Source: Coptis chinensis
Lineage: Eukaryota > Streptophyta > Magnoliopsida > Ranunculales > Ranunculaceae
Length of the DNA stretch: 64,000 nt
Reading direction: 5' to 3'
Assembly (NCBI GenBank): GCA_015680905.1
Contig: CM027378.1
Span: 11,389,001-11,453,000, forward strand
Part shown: positions 46,248-55,917 of the stretch, in pieces
Position numbering within the stretch: the first letter of the stretch is position 1
How the letters are laid out: the number at the start of each line of letters is the position of its first letter
The notes under the pieces: generated by a model
What the model saw: the letters and a program-made list of their open reading frames with translations, nothing else
Database searches by the model: none
What the model was told of the DNA's origin: nothing
Translations under genes and position numbers: made by a program

Positions 46248-47375
46248 ATGGATGAAGCCACCGCGCATCAAGGAAAAAGGTTAACTTATGCTAGAGTCGG
46301 TGTTTTGAAAGAGAGATTAATCTTTGAGTTGCCTGAAACCTTTGATATCGATATGGGTGGGAGAGACATTAGAACTATTTCGGTGGAATATGGCTGGATT
46401 CCCAAGATGTGTGAATGCTTGCGGAAGTTAGGTCATAAGAGCGTAGGGTGTTTGAGGAAAGGTGACATAGGGGAGAAGGACCGACAAAAGGAGGTGATGG
46501 AAGACAATGTGGACACTATTCCTGAGAGTAGTGCGCTAAGGACTGAAACAGGGGTAGAGATCACAAGAGTTGCTGAAGATGCAACAAGGCAAAACCCAGA
46601 CGCCCTATCGGCAGAAAGAGTGGAGATGACAAATAGCAACGCCAATGTGGAAGGAGAAATAAGAAACCCAGATAGTGGAACTGAGACTGAACAAAGCGCA
46701 GTGATGCTGCCGGGGATAGTGGAGGTGGTGAGATCTGAGGTCAGTACAGAGAACAACAGAGGGTTCAGAACAGGGATTTTGATGAACACAGAGGCAGTTG
46801 AACATGGTGAAGCAGTAAGAGAGAATGAGCTGAGTGGGGGTTTGAATAGAGACAGCAGAGATGAGAATTGTGAGATAGATCAGGGAGTTCAGACAAGGAC
46901 AGAATATGAAAATGAGCAAGCTACAGAGATACCAGTATTGGCAAGTGGTAGAGAAAATGAACAGGAGCAGGTTAGAGTGGAAACATATGACAACAGGGGG
47001 ATTACTTCAGAGATGGAAGTGGGGGATTGTGACAATGCCTTAGTGCCGTATGAGGAGATCTCACAAGGTATTGAAATAGCTACAGGGTTTAACCCTTTGA
47101 TGTGCTATGAGGAGGAGCAGGATGAATTCAATAAATTCAGTGAAAGCACAAGGCTAGGGGAGCTGTCTGACGTAGTAGTATCTGAAGAAGAGACGGAATA
47201 CTTCAAAGATAGAAATCTGATTCCATTGGCTGCAGAACCTCAAACGCCTGCTCAAGGGGGAATTGTGACTCGCAGCCAAGATAAACAATCACAAGCAGCT
47301 AGTGGAAAAAAACAGCAAGGAAGTAAAAAGAGGGGGCGACCCAAGGGAACAAAGAACAAAAAAAATCATCACTAA
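46248..47375 (+). CDS. LINE ORF1 (truncated RNA-binding protein with AT-hook)
   Basis: 375 codons. Residues 1-15 (MDEATAHQGKRLTYARV) match the end of the DUF4283 region of plant LINE ORF1 proteins. A CCHC-type knuckle follows in imperfect form (KMCECLRKLGHKSVGC): the second Cys position reads Leu, but this falls exactly on a CTG/CAG site that differs between copies. Residues 80-330 are acidic and of low complexity (Glu-rich). The C-terminus has a basic AT-hook-like run KKRGRPKGTKNKK, a likely nucleic-acid-binding tail. The stop overlaps the ORF2 start as TAATG (47373-47377). The upstream part of ORF1 was lost at insertion. Confidence 0.82.
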   Translation: MDEATAHQGKRLTYARVGVLKERLIFELPETFDIDMGGRDIRTISVEYGWIPKMCECLRKLGHKSVGCLRKGDIGEKDRQKEVMEDNVDTIPESSALRTETGVEITRVAEDATRQNPDALSAERVEMTNSNANVEGEIRNPDSGTETEQSAVMLPGIVEVVRSEVSTENNRGFRTGILMNTEAVEHGEAVRENELSGGLNRDSRDENCEIDQGVQTRTEYENEQATEIPVLASGRENEQEQVRVETYDNRGITSEMEVGDCDNALVPYEEISQGIEIATGFNPLMCYEEEQDEFNKFSESTRLGELSDVVVSEEETEYFKDRNLIPLAAEPQTPAQGGIVTRSQDKQSQAASGKKQQGSKKRGRPKGTKNKKNHH

Positions 47376-48280
47376 TGATAGGTCCGATCTGTGTATGGAA
47401 TGTGAGAGGAGCGAATGACCTTTTGAAAGCAAAGGAAATAAATAAGATGAGAGTTGAAAAGAAGTTATGTGTGTTTGGGCTTCTCGAAACAAAAGTGAAA
47501 AAGGAGAAGTACGATGGAATAAGAAGCATTTGCTATCCTACATGGGAGCATGAAAATAATTATGAGAAAACTGGGTCAGGCAGAATCTGGATATGCTGGG
47601 ATCCTTTTGTGGTGAAGGTAAAGAAGATAGACATGTCAGAGCAATTCATTCATTGCAGGGTTGAATTCCTACCAAAGGCGGAAGAGTTTTTTCTTACAGT
47701 GGTGTATGCGAGCAATTCTTTTCAGGAGAGGTTAGATTTGTGGCAAGATGTGATTAGGCTACATAGCTCAATCACAAAACCTTGGTGTGTAGCGGGGGAT
47801 TTTAATAACATCAAAACAGCGAATGAAAGAACAGGGGGTGAACCTATGCATCCTAAAGAAGCCCAGGACTTTACTCTCTGTCTTCAGAATGCCGGGTTAA
47901 CTGATATCAATGCTAGTGGATTCTTCTACACTTGGTGGAATAAATCTGTGGGTGCGGCTAGCATTATGTCAAGAATAGATAGATGTCTAATAAATAGTTT
48001 GTGGATGCAAAAATATCCTAATTCAGGGGCTGAATTCCTCCCTCAGGGAGTTTCCGATCACTCCCCTATGCTGCTCACATGGAATGACTTCAGCCGGTCC
48101 CCGACTCCTTTTAGATTTTGTAACTTTTGGGTTTATCAACCGGAGTTTAAAGATATTCTAGAAGAAGTTTGGAATACACGTATATATGCTAATCCCATGT
48201 ATGTTCTAATCCACAAACTCAAGATGCTAAAGGAGAAAATCAGACCTTGGGCGGGGGAGAAACTTCTCGAACTTACATGA
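47375..48280 (+). CDS. LINE ORF2, endonuclease domain
   Basis: 301 codons starting MIGPICVWNVRGANDLLKA. AP-endonuclease motifs are all present: WNVRG, LLETKV, VAGDFNNI, FFYTWWN, MSRIDR and SDHSPM. This is the target-nicking domain. The frame breaks at 48280 (near aacttacatgagag) and continues in other frames to the RT. Translation probably depends on ORF1 through the TAATG overlap. Confidence 0.9.
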   Translation: MIGPICVWNVRGANDLLKAKEINKMRVEKKLCVFGLLETKVKKEKYDGIRSICYPTWEHENNYEKTGSGRIWICWDPFVVKVKKIDMSEQFIHCRVEFLPKAEEFFLTVVYASNSFQERLDLWQDVIRLHSSITKPWCVAGDFNNIKTANERTGGEPMHPKEAQDFTLCLQNAGLTDINASGFFYTWWNKSVGAASIMSRIDRCLINSLWMQKYPNSGAEFLPQGVSDHSPMLLTWNDFSRSPTPFRFCNFWVYQPEFKDILEEVWNTRIYANPMYVLIHKLKMLKEKIRPWAGEKLLELT

Positions 48281-48347
48281 GAGAGTTATAACCGCAAAGC
48301 GGCGATTAAGTGATGCCTGAGATACACCTGAGAATAATCCATCGGAT

Positions 48348-48602
48348 GTGGGACTGGGAAGGTGTGAAAAACAGGCAATGCAGAGATATATTGATCTTGC
48401 AAGAGCAGAAGCAATAGATTTGGACCAGAAGGATGCAGCTCAATGGATGACAGAAGGGGATAGATGTTCGAGTTTTTTCTTTAACTCATTGAAAGAAAAG
48501 GCAGCCAGGAAGGGTATATGGGCAATTGCGAATGATAAGGGAGAAACAGTGCATGGACAGGCAGAAATTACTCAGAGCATAGTGTAGTATTTCACGCAGC
48601 AG
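48348..48602 (+). pseudogene. LINE ORF2, linker between endonuclease and RT
   Basis: Open piece WMTEGDRCSSFFFNSLKEKA (typical W-x-x-E-G-D-R-C/N-S/T-x-F-F segment of plant LINEs), ending in a stop at 48585-48587 before QMGIEAPP. Connects the two large open pieces. Confidence 0.75.
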
Positions 48603-49952
48603 ATGGGTATTGAAGCGCCACCGGTGAGTGAAAGCGAATTTTTCACTGAACTGAATGTCAGAGATATTGTTGACTCAGGTATGAGTACGATGTTGGAAGC
48701 TGAGGTGAGTGACATAGAGATCAGGGAAGCCTTGTTTGAGATGGACGACAATAAGGTGCCAGGTCCAGATGGGTATAACCCATTCTTCTTCAAATTTTGT
48801 TGGGATACAGTCGGGGTGGATGTTGTGAATGCCATAAAAATGTCTTTAAAACAAACAAAATGCCTCGGGGAACAAATCGACATTTCTATGTCCGATTCCA
48901 AAAGTGACTTCCCGACTAAAGTGGAAGATTTTAGGCCGATTGCTTTCTGTGTAAACACGATTTACAAATGTGTTTCAAAAGTCATCACCAATAGATTGAA
49001 GATGGTGATACCAGAACTAGTGCACGACAATCAGTCAGCGTTCATCCCAGAGAGATCTATACAGGATAACATCCTGTTATCCCATGAAGTTTTGAGAGGA
49101 TATGATAGAAGACATGGAACTCCAAGATGCTCTATAAAACTGGACATAAGAAAGGCATACGATACGGTGAGTTGGCAGGCCATCTTGAACATGATGGATA
49201 GATTTCAGTTCCCGTCCAAGCTGAAAAAGTGGATTCAGTTATGCATTAGCACACCTTCTTATTCTGTCCTCATAAATGGAGCACCTGAAGGTTTTTTCCC
49301 TGGAGGTAGAGGGTTGAGGCAGGGAGATCCCCTATCTCCATATTTGTTTGTGCTAATAATGGAAGTTCTTGGCTGCCTAATCAGAGAGAGTGTGGAACAT
49401 AAGCGGATCCAATTCCATTCTAAATGCAAAAGGAGTCAACTCACACATCTGGCGTTTGCGGATGATGTACTTATCTTTTGTAAAGGGGAAGTGGATTCCA
49501 TATATTCACTCAGACAATGTTTGGGGGACTTTAGCATAGCTACTGGGCTACAGATAAATTCACAGAAGACCACTATCATGACTGGTGCTATGGGACAACA
49601 GGATAGCTTGGCTTTGGCTCGGATTCTAGGTATTGAACTTGTCTCCCCTCCAGTGAGATACCTAGGACTTCCTCTCATATCAGCTAGACTTGGAATCAGA
49701 GAATGTCAACCACTAATAGATAAGGTCACAAGCAGAATCAAGGACTGGAAAGCAAAATTGCTATCTCATGCAGGTAGACTGCAACTCATACTATCAGTGC
49801 TTGGCTCACTACATGTTTATTGGGCCCGAACATTCATTCTGCCAAAAACAGTTCTTGAACAAGTTGAAAAAATTTGTGCGACCTTTACGTGGAGTGGTAA
49901 TGCGATACAAAAAGATGTGTGTGCACCAAAGCGAGCGAAGAACCACATGTAA
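48603..49952 (+). CDS. LINE ORF2, reverse transcriptase domain
   Basis: 449 open codons. RT motifs in order: ALFEMDDNKVPGPDGYNPFF (motif 0), FRPIAFCVNTIYKCVSKVI, NQSAFIPERSIQDNIL, KLDIRKAYDTVSW (motif A), [26 protein letters not shown] (catalytic FADD), INSQKTTIM and VRYLGLPL. It uses nicked target DNA as primer. The usual PISLCN motif reads PIAFCVN here. The frame breaks at 49952 after FTWSGN. Confidence 0.92.
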   Translation: MGIEAPPVSESEFFTELNVRDIVDSGMSTMLEAEVSDIEIREALFEMDDNKVPGPDGYNPFFFKFCWDTVGVDVVNAIKMSLKQTKCLGEQIDISMSDSKSDFPTKVEDFRPIAFCVNTIYKCVSKVITNRLKMVIPELVHDNQSAFIPERSIQDNILLSHEVLRGYDRRHGTPRCSIKLDIRKAYDTVSWQAILNMMDRFQFPSKLKKWIQLCISTPSYSVLINGAPEGFFPGGRGLRQGDPLSPYLFVLIMEVLGCLIRESVEHKRIQFHSKCKRSQLTHLAFADDVLIFCKGEVDSIYSLRQCLGDFSIATGLQINSQKTTIMTGAMGQQDSLALARILGIELVSPPVRYLGLPLISARLGIRECQPLIDKVTSRIKDWKAKLLSHAGRLQLILSVLGSLHVYWARTFILPKTVLEQVEKICATFTWSGNAIQKDVCAPKRAKNHM

Positions 49953-50292
49953 GACAAAGGACGAAGGGGGATCATGAATATGGAAGTATGGAACAAAGGA
50001 GCATACCGTGGTTTGGTCTTCAAAGTAGCAGCGAAGGAAAATAGCATCTGGGTTGACTGGGTATGGAAGAACCTTTTGGCCCACAAATACTTGTGGACGA
50101 TGACTGTACCGCAAGACTGCTCATGGTCATGGCGGAACATTTTACAGAGTAGAAAAGAAGTGAAAGAGCTCATTCAGTACTCGATCACCAATGGTAGAGA
50201 TACATTAGTATGGCACGATCTATGGTGTCATAGTAGCCCTCTTTTGTTCAATCGCAGTATTCTTTGAAATACAGCTACCACTAAATGCCACA

Positions 50293-50940
50293 GTGGATCA
50301 ACTGTTAACAGAAGGAGATTGGAACGAAGTGGTACAGAACATCCAGTGTAATAAGCTACGAGAGGATATCCTGGGTACACGAATCAACAAGCATCTAGTT
50401 CAAGATCGAGTGGTGTGGACACCGCATCAGAGTGGTAAATTCACATCGAGAAGTGCATATGAAGCCCTGAGGGTAAAAGAAGTAAAAGTCAGATGGCAGA
50501 GACTTGTTTGGGGCAGATGGGTTATCCCAAGACACTCTTTTACGACCTGGCAACTGTTCTCGAATAGCTTATCAACGCAAGATAGGCTGATGCAGAAAAA
50601 AATCCTTACTTCCTCCTGCTGCTGCTTGTGTAACCAAAGTCGAGAATATTCAAATCATCTCTTCTTTGAATGTGTGTATTCGCGAGAGATCTTTGATGGT
50701 ATAAAAGTAGTCCTGGGCATTACAACAGATGGTAGAAGCTCAAATAGGGAGTGGTCATCACTGCTGAGATTATGTAGAGGATCCAGCTTTGTGGCTGATA
50801 CTTATAAGGTCTATATATGTGCGGCAGTTGATGGGATATGGAAAGAAAGGAACGGGAGAAGGTTCAAGAATAGGGAGAGGCCAGCGAAAATAGTCCTGAG
50901 GAAAATCAGCAGAGAAATAAAGAGATATGTGCGGATGTAA
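50293..50940 (+). CDS. LINE ORF2, zinc-binding zf-RVT region
   Basis: 215 codons with GKFTSRSAYEALR, WGRWVIPRHSFTTWQLFSN, LSTQDRL, and a CCLCNQSREYSNHLFFEC motif (C-x2-C-x7-H-x4-C type), the zf-RVT signature of plant LINEs. Part of the ORF2 polyprotein between RT and RNase H; separated from RT by frame breaks at 49950-50290. Confidence 0.85.
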   Translation: MDQLLTEGDWNEVVQNIQCNKLREDILGTRINKHLVQDRVVWTPHQSGKFTSRSAYEALRVKEVKVRWQRLVWGRWVIPRHSFTTWQLFSNSLSTQDRLMQKKILTSSCCCLCNQSREYSNHLFFECVYSREIFDGIKVVLGITTDGRSSNREWSSLLRLCRGSSFVADTYKVYICAAVDGIWKERNGRRFKNRERPAKIVLRKISREIKRYVRM

Positions 50941-51059
50941 ACAAATGAGATTGAAGATACTGTTGGAAGCAAGACGACTTTGTCGGACATTAGAATTTGA
51001 GCAAAGTTCGAGAAAGGAAGAGGCGAGAAGTAAGTGGCTTCCTCCCCGAGGAAGGCAGA

Positions 51060-51535
51060 GTAAAACTAAACGCAGATGGTGCTTTGACGGCAGAGGGGTC
51101 CGCCATGGAGGTCTAATCGAGAACGATCAAGGAGAGGTGGTTGCGCCTATCACGGGAAGCGGTGATGTACAAAAGCCTCTCTATCGAACTGAAAAGCAAT
51201 CGCGAATTGGACTAGAGCTATGCACTGAATTAGGATATAAAAAAGGTGGAAGTTGAAACCGACTCACTTATAGCAGTGAAGATCATCACGTAAATCGCAA
51301 AACCACCATGGACGTGTTGAATTTGGAAGCCATGATATCAAAGCTAGTCGCCACATTCAGCTATTGCTCTTTTGCACATGTCTTCAGGGAAGCTAACAAG
51401 CCGGCAGATTTGCTTGCAGGGCTTAAGATTTTTGATTGTAATGTCTTAGTAAAGTTTATACCTCCCCTAGATAGAGAATTGTATAGACTCATAGAGGAGG
51501 ATGCTATAGGTACGATCTATGTAAGACTTGGTTGA
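51060..51535 (+). pseudogene. LINE ORF2, RNase H-like domain and C-terminus
   Basis: KLNADGA (first catalytic Asp), VEVETDSLIAVKII and FAHVFREANKPADLLA mark a plant-type RNase H (RVT_3) domain in two or three frames. The last piece (51308-51535) is open to the stop just before the 3' tail. Confidence 0.78.
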
Positions 51536-51586
51536 TTTATACAGGTGAGGGTCAGCCTAACCCTAGCTTAATTTTAAAAAAAAAAG

Positions 51587-51598
51587 GTTTGAGGAGTT
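51587..51598. repeat. LINE target-site duplication, right, copy 2
   Basis: GTTTGAGGAGTT after the oligo-A; the leader of B resumes here. Confidence 0.92.
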
Positions 51599-52052
51599 TA
51601 AGAATTCGAAACCTGGCATCCCACTTTTCCTCGTATAACGATCGAATTAACTCTTGAGCTCGTGAACTTACTGGATGGTGGATAAATAGGTCTAGAGAGT
51701 CCAAAATAGTACTGAGAAGGAAAGTGGCTTGTACCTGAAAACTGGAGTGTTGATACTCCAGGTTAGTCTCGCGCGCTACTATTATTGTCTCGTTCGAGAC
51801 TATAAGATCAATTCAGTACTTCTACTTCCTACTGAATACTTAGACTGTGCTAATAATGATAAACAAAATCTAGTTCACAGATATATGTTATTAGAAAAAG
51901 AAAAGTTGAGGCAAACAGGTATGTAACACATTAGTATCGCAAAACATATGAAAATTAAAAAGATGAGGGGGTAGGAGAGGGGGGTTATTCTGTGATGTAT
52001 TCCAGTTATTACGTTAAATGTCCAGAGTCCTTAGGCATGTAGTGACGCCATT
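51599..52052 (-). other. Element B leader, right part, copy 2, with primer site at 52033-52050
   Basis: Non-coding. On the minus strand the LTR end TATCA is followed by AA and TGGCGTCACTACATGCC, a degenerate tRNA-Asp-like primer site. Confidence 0.68.
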
Positions 52053-53703
52053 TGATAAAATGGTAATTTATAGTTTTGATTCCTTTACAGTCCGAAGTCC
52101 ACAGTCCAAAGTCCAAAGTCCGTAAACGTCCATTTAGTCAAGTTACCTTACTCACGTGGGTTTGTAAGATAGGTCGAGTAAGGGATCGTCTATACCTTAG
52201 GGCTCGGCAAGGTTCACAACTGGATTTACAACTTTTAGTGAGTATGATTTTAGGTTATTTAGTTGGTTTAAGTAAATTAATTATAATGCAAGTAACATAA
52301 AATAATAACAATTGATTTCTACGTAAATAAACAGGGATAGAGATATAGGAAAAGGGTTAACCATACTCATGCAAGAATCAGTTTCAACAGCTAGAGTACC
52401 ATATCACTATGACTCTAATCCATCTCGAGTTCATAGAGAAACCCGAGACGGCGTTGAGTATCGATCCCTAACGAGATGCACACATCTTTAAGCTCATCTC
52501 ACTAGCATAAGTGGTCGAACTAATATTCCATCTCCGGAATATCATGTCAGCCCCTGGTTCAATTCTACATCAGCTGGACAAATCAGAGAGCTATCTGATA
52601 CCATAGAGTCGCGCGCGAGACATTTTGGGTCTCTCGCTTGAGACTGATCGAGCATCGACAAGATCAAACTTGGACAATCTCAATCATTTTGGGACCGGAT
52701 GTATAATCTACACCTAATTCCTAAGTAGTGATTCTGGAACATTAAAGTGTCAATCCGGATCCTCACATGAGCATCATTAACCCTTCCCCTTGGGGGGGGG
52801 GGTGTTGTTTAGCTCATGGTCATTTGATGATTAATTGAACTTGTTGTATACAATAAATAAGTAAATGAAGAACCGGAATTAAACTTGAAAAGAACTGACT
52901 TTTATTAAGTAAAATGACTTATAGTACTGATGCTGGTATGAAAGCTACTGGAAGGGAAAGCAAGATAACGTACTGGAAATGAAAGCAGGAAATGAAAAGC
53001 TAAAACTAAGGTCTAAAACTAAAACTAAAAACAAAAACTGAGGTCCCCTTCTCATATGTCCAATTTATAGCCCCTCCCACTTGAAGCCTTCTTTAATTCC
53101 ATTTTGTCCTTTTCTTTACTTTGTTTTTTTCTTACTTTGTATAAACTTCCAAAGTTTTGTATACAAAACAAAACTTGCATTTAATGTTTTGTTTGTTCTT
53201 ATAAGCAAGGTATCACACACAAGTGGCCATTATTTGCCACTTGTCTATGCTGACTCGTCATTTCTTGTGGGCCCGCATAATGGGTCCACATGCTGTGTCC
53301 AGTGGCGGCTTGGATTTTGGCATTTTTACAACTTTCTGTCTTTTCGTAGAGCTCGTCGCCCTGGTTGCTCTAGCAGTTCACTAGCCGAAATCGGCGTCCA
53401 GGTTTAAAAGATGTGAATTTCGGAAGTTTGTTGCTTCTTACACGTGGACCCGTTTTGCACTGGTTTTGTCCCTTTGGAAACTTCTGCTTTATTCAGGCTT
53501 TGTTGGGCTTCACTGGGGCTGAGTGGGAAGACTTCAAGTATGCCAGTATTCCTGTACTTTGATGTATGTTTTATCATCATATTCACGTTAACTGTTAACA
53601 CCTGCAAAAGTTCGAAAATATAATTATTTCATGATTATTAAACACATAATTGACCAAAATACTGTCTCTCGGGGTTTAATATTACAGTTTTGAGTGTTTA
53701 TCA
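52053..53703 (-). repeat. 5' LTR of element B, copy 2
   Basis: Minus strand TGATAAACACTCAAAACT ... TTTATCA, 1651 bp. TATA box CTATAAATTG at 53061-53070. A run of 10 G lies at 52793-52802. It abuts the Copia fragment at 53704 (gttattaag); the 5-bp target duplication partner lies beyond the left edge of the window. Confidence 0.9.
53061..53070 (-). promoter_or_regulatory. TATA box of element B LTR
   Basis: GGGGCTATAAATTGGAC on the minus strand, about 640 bp from the LTR start. Confidence 0.55.
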
Positions 53704-54285
53704 GTTATTAAGTTTCATCATATATAAACCATCACATAATATTCAAGAACCAACTAGACGTGAATTCTTAACTAAATAAACTACAACATTTGTTACCAAA
53801 TGAGCAAGAATAACCATCAGCATCAAGTCTCGACAATGAAATAAGGTTTCTAGAATAGATGGAACATATATAGTATGAAATAAGTCCAAATGAAAACCAC
53901 TATCTAAGATAAGTCTAAAGGTCCCAACATCTTCAACATGAGCTTTGATTCGATTCCCCATCATAATGAATTGCTCATTTGGGTTTGTGATTCGGGTCGT
54001 AATGAATCCCTGCATCGAATTAAAAACATGGACAGTAGCACCAGAGTCAACCCACCAAGTATTAGAAGGAACTTTAGTAAGGTTTGATTTGAAACATACA
54101 AAAGAAGTCATACCTCTTTTTTCAAACCATTCCCTTCTTTTCTGACAATCTTTTTGAATGTGTCATTCCTTCTCACAGAATTTGCACTTATTGTCATATT
54201 CCTTCTTTTGAATCGAGGAGCATGAGCAGGTTTATCCTTGTGAGGTGCCCTTTTCTTGCCATTTTGAGGCTTTCGTCCTTTATGT
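53704..54285 (-). pseudogene. Copia zinc knuckle and protease, truncated by element B
   Basis: The knuckle CKFCEKE-HIQKDC (C-x2-C-x4-H-x4-C, with TGA in place of the usual Gly codon) is followed by protease WWVDSGATVHVFNSMQGF, NEQFIMMGNRIKAHVEDVG and IYVPS. After IYVPS a frameshift leaves the rest (SLSRLDADGY-like) in another frame. The protein stops where the B LTR inserted, so integrase and RT should continue to the left of B, outside this window. Confidence 0.88.
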
Positions 54286-54950
54286 CATAATCCTGAGGCT
54301 TGAGTCATGAGATGAACACTTTGCAATCCTTGTTGCTTAAGCCTTGCCTCCTTTTGAACAACCATACTGGTCAATTCATTCGTATTCCATTTCTCCTTAA
54401 TGGTGTTATAATGGATCTGGAATGGTTCATACTGAGAAGGCAAGGAATTCATAATAAACTGAACAAGCAAAGACTCTTCAACGTTCAACCCTAAGGTTCT
54501 AAGTTTTGCAGTTAGGTTCGTCATTTCCAAGATGTGATTATACATCCCATGAACCCCATCACACTTCATAGTGGTCAGCTGGGCCAACAAAGTCCTTGCA
54601 AGGGATTTGTCAGCAGTTTTGAAACGTTCTTCCACAGATTTGAGGAATTCTTTTGCGTTTTCAGTCTTAGGAAGCGAAGATTTAATGTTTCTAGCAATCG
54701 TGGTTTTCATAAATCCAGTACTAAGTCTGTTTACCCTTTTCCAAGCATCGTAAAAGGCCCTATCCTCATCATTAATTAGTTTCATTAGTGGGTTCAGCGG
54801 CCTCTTCATACTAGAGTGCCAAATCAATGTCCATAAAACCTAATTGGAATTGATTATGTTCATACCAGTCTGAAAAGTTTGACCCGTTGAGGATAGGCAC
54901 AGACAAAGCATGGGGTTGTAATGCATTGGGAACAACATGTACTGCAACAA
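54285..54950 (-). pseudogene. Copia Gag (UBN2-type)
   Basis: The N-terminal piece 54940-54830 reads VPILNGSNFSDWYEHNQFQL then a TAG. The 180-codon piece below 54827 holds DEDRAFYDAWKRVNRLS, SLPKTENAKEFLKSVEERFK, LLAQLTTMKCDGVHGMYNHI and LLVQFIMNSLPSQYEPF, the UBN2 Gag core typical of plant Copia elements. The minus-strand gttgcag just upstream could be a splice acceptor. The right-hand Copia LTR is not recognised before the CACTA terminus. Confidence 0.85.
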
Positions 54951-55145
54951 AAAATAGATGCTCACTACATTAATTAAACTTAATGCTTTGAATTTAACAC
55001 AAATAATCCATAATTTATGATGAACAAGGTAGTATTATGATATGACCTTTGGGTCTATATCACCATACACAAAAATATCCATTCATGTTATAAATGCCAT
55101 AAGTAGTAGGACTAATTAATCATGCACGTTAAATTAGATAGGTAT
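54951..55145. other. Copia leader or flanking DNA
   Basis: AT-rich, no ORF, no recognised LTR end. It stops at the CACTA terminus, whose preceding bases TAT would be the 3-bp target duplication. Confidence 0.4.
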
Positions 55146-55162
55146 CACTACTAAAAGAAGGG
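55146..55162 (+). repeat. CACTA terminal inverted repeat
   Basis: CACTACTAAAAGAAGGG, close to the family consensus CACTACTAGAAAA; the partner is outside the window. Confidence 0.8.
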
Positions 55163-55423
55163 CTTTTTGTGTCACTTTTTAAGTGACACAAGAAGTCACT
55201 TGTGTCACTTTTGAAACTAATTTTGGAGTGACCTATAAGCCCCCGACACATAAAGTTCTACCAAAAGTGACACAAAAGCCTTACTAAATGTGTCACTTTT
55301 TGTTAATAAAAGTGAGACTTAAGAATAACCTCTTGTGTCACTTTTAAGAAAGAGTGTCACAGTGCTTGTCAAAAGTGACACTAGTTGTATCCGTTTAGAA
55401 CTAGAGTGGGACATAATTTGGTT

Positions 55424-55917
55424 AAAAGTGACACATTAAGTATACTAGTTGTGTCACTTTTTTGGACCGAGCGAGACATAAGTGCGTCAAAAGTGACACA
55501 TTAAGTATACTAGTTGTGTCACTTTTGGACCGTGAGCGAGACATAGAATGCGTCAAAAGTGACACATTAAGTATACTAGTTGTGTCACTTTTAGACCAGA
55601 GTGAGACATAAGTACATCAAAAGTGACACATTAAATATACTAGTTGTGTCACTTTTGGACCAGAGTGAGACATAAGTACGTCAAAAGTGACACATTAAGT
55701 ATACTAGTTGTGTCACTTTTGGACCAGAGTGAGACATAAGTATGTCAAAAGTGACACATTAAGTATACTAGTTGTGTCACTTTTGGACCAGAGTGAGACA
55801 TAAGTACGTCAAAAGTGACATATTAAGTATACTAGTTGTGTCACTTTTGGACCAGAGTGAGACACAAGTACGTCAAAAGTGACACAAAAGCCCCTTACTT
55901 CTTGTGTCACTTTTGGG
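55424..55917. repeat. Subterminal 64-bp tandem repeat, about eight units
   Basis: Units start at 55424, 55489, 55555, 55619, 55683, 55747, 55811 and 55875, with spacing of 64-66. Each holds aaaagtgacacattaag, then actagttgtgtcactttt, then accagagtgagacataag, so every unit contains the motif in both orientations about 30 bp apart and can fold on itself. More than 20 motif copies lie in 55146-56010. In En/Spm elements short subterminal motifs in both orientations bind the accessory transposase; the same role is inferred here. Confidence 0.93.

Larger units (their letters stand above)
46211..51586 (+). mobile_element. L1-type LINE, copy 2 (best-preserved)
   Basis: 5376 bp between 12-bp target duplications, with a short oligo-A end. 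ORF1 and most ORF2 domains are open: endonuclease, RT, zf-RVT and RNase H in the order usual for plant L1 elements. It is truncated at its 5' end: ORF1 starts at MDEATA, the segment that normally follows the DUF4283 region. Confidence 0.94.
33802..54221. repeat. 20.4-kb duplicated segment, copy 2
   Basis: Direct tandem repeat of 13343-33801. At its right end the Copia sequence continues uninterrupted (cgaggagcatgagcagg), whereas in copy 1 it stops at the same word. The junction is cgaggagc joined to catggtgtg, with only a few bases of shared sequence. Confidence 0.93.
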
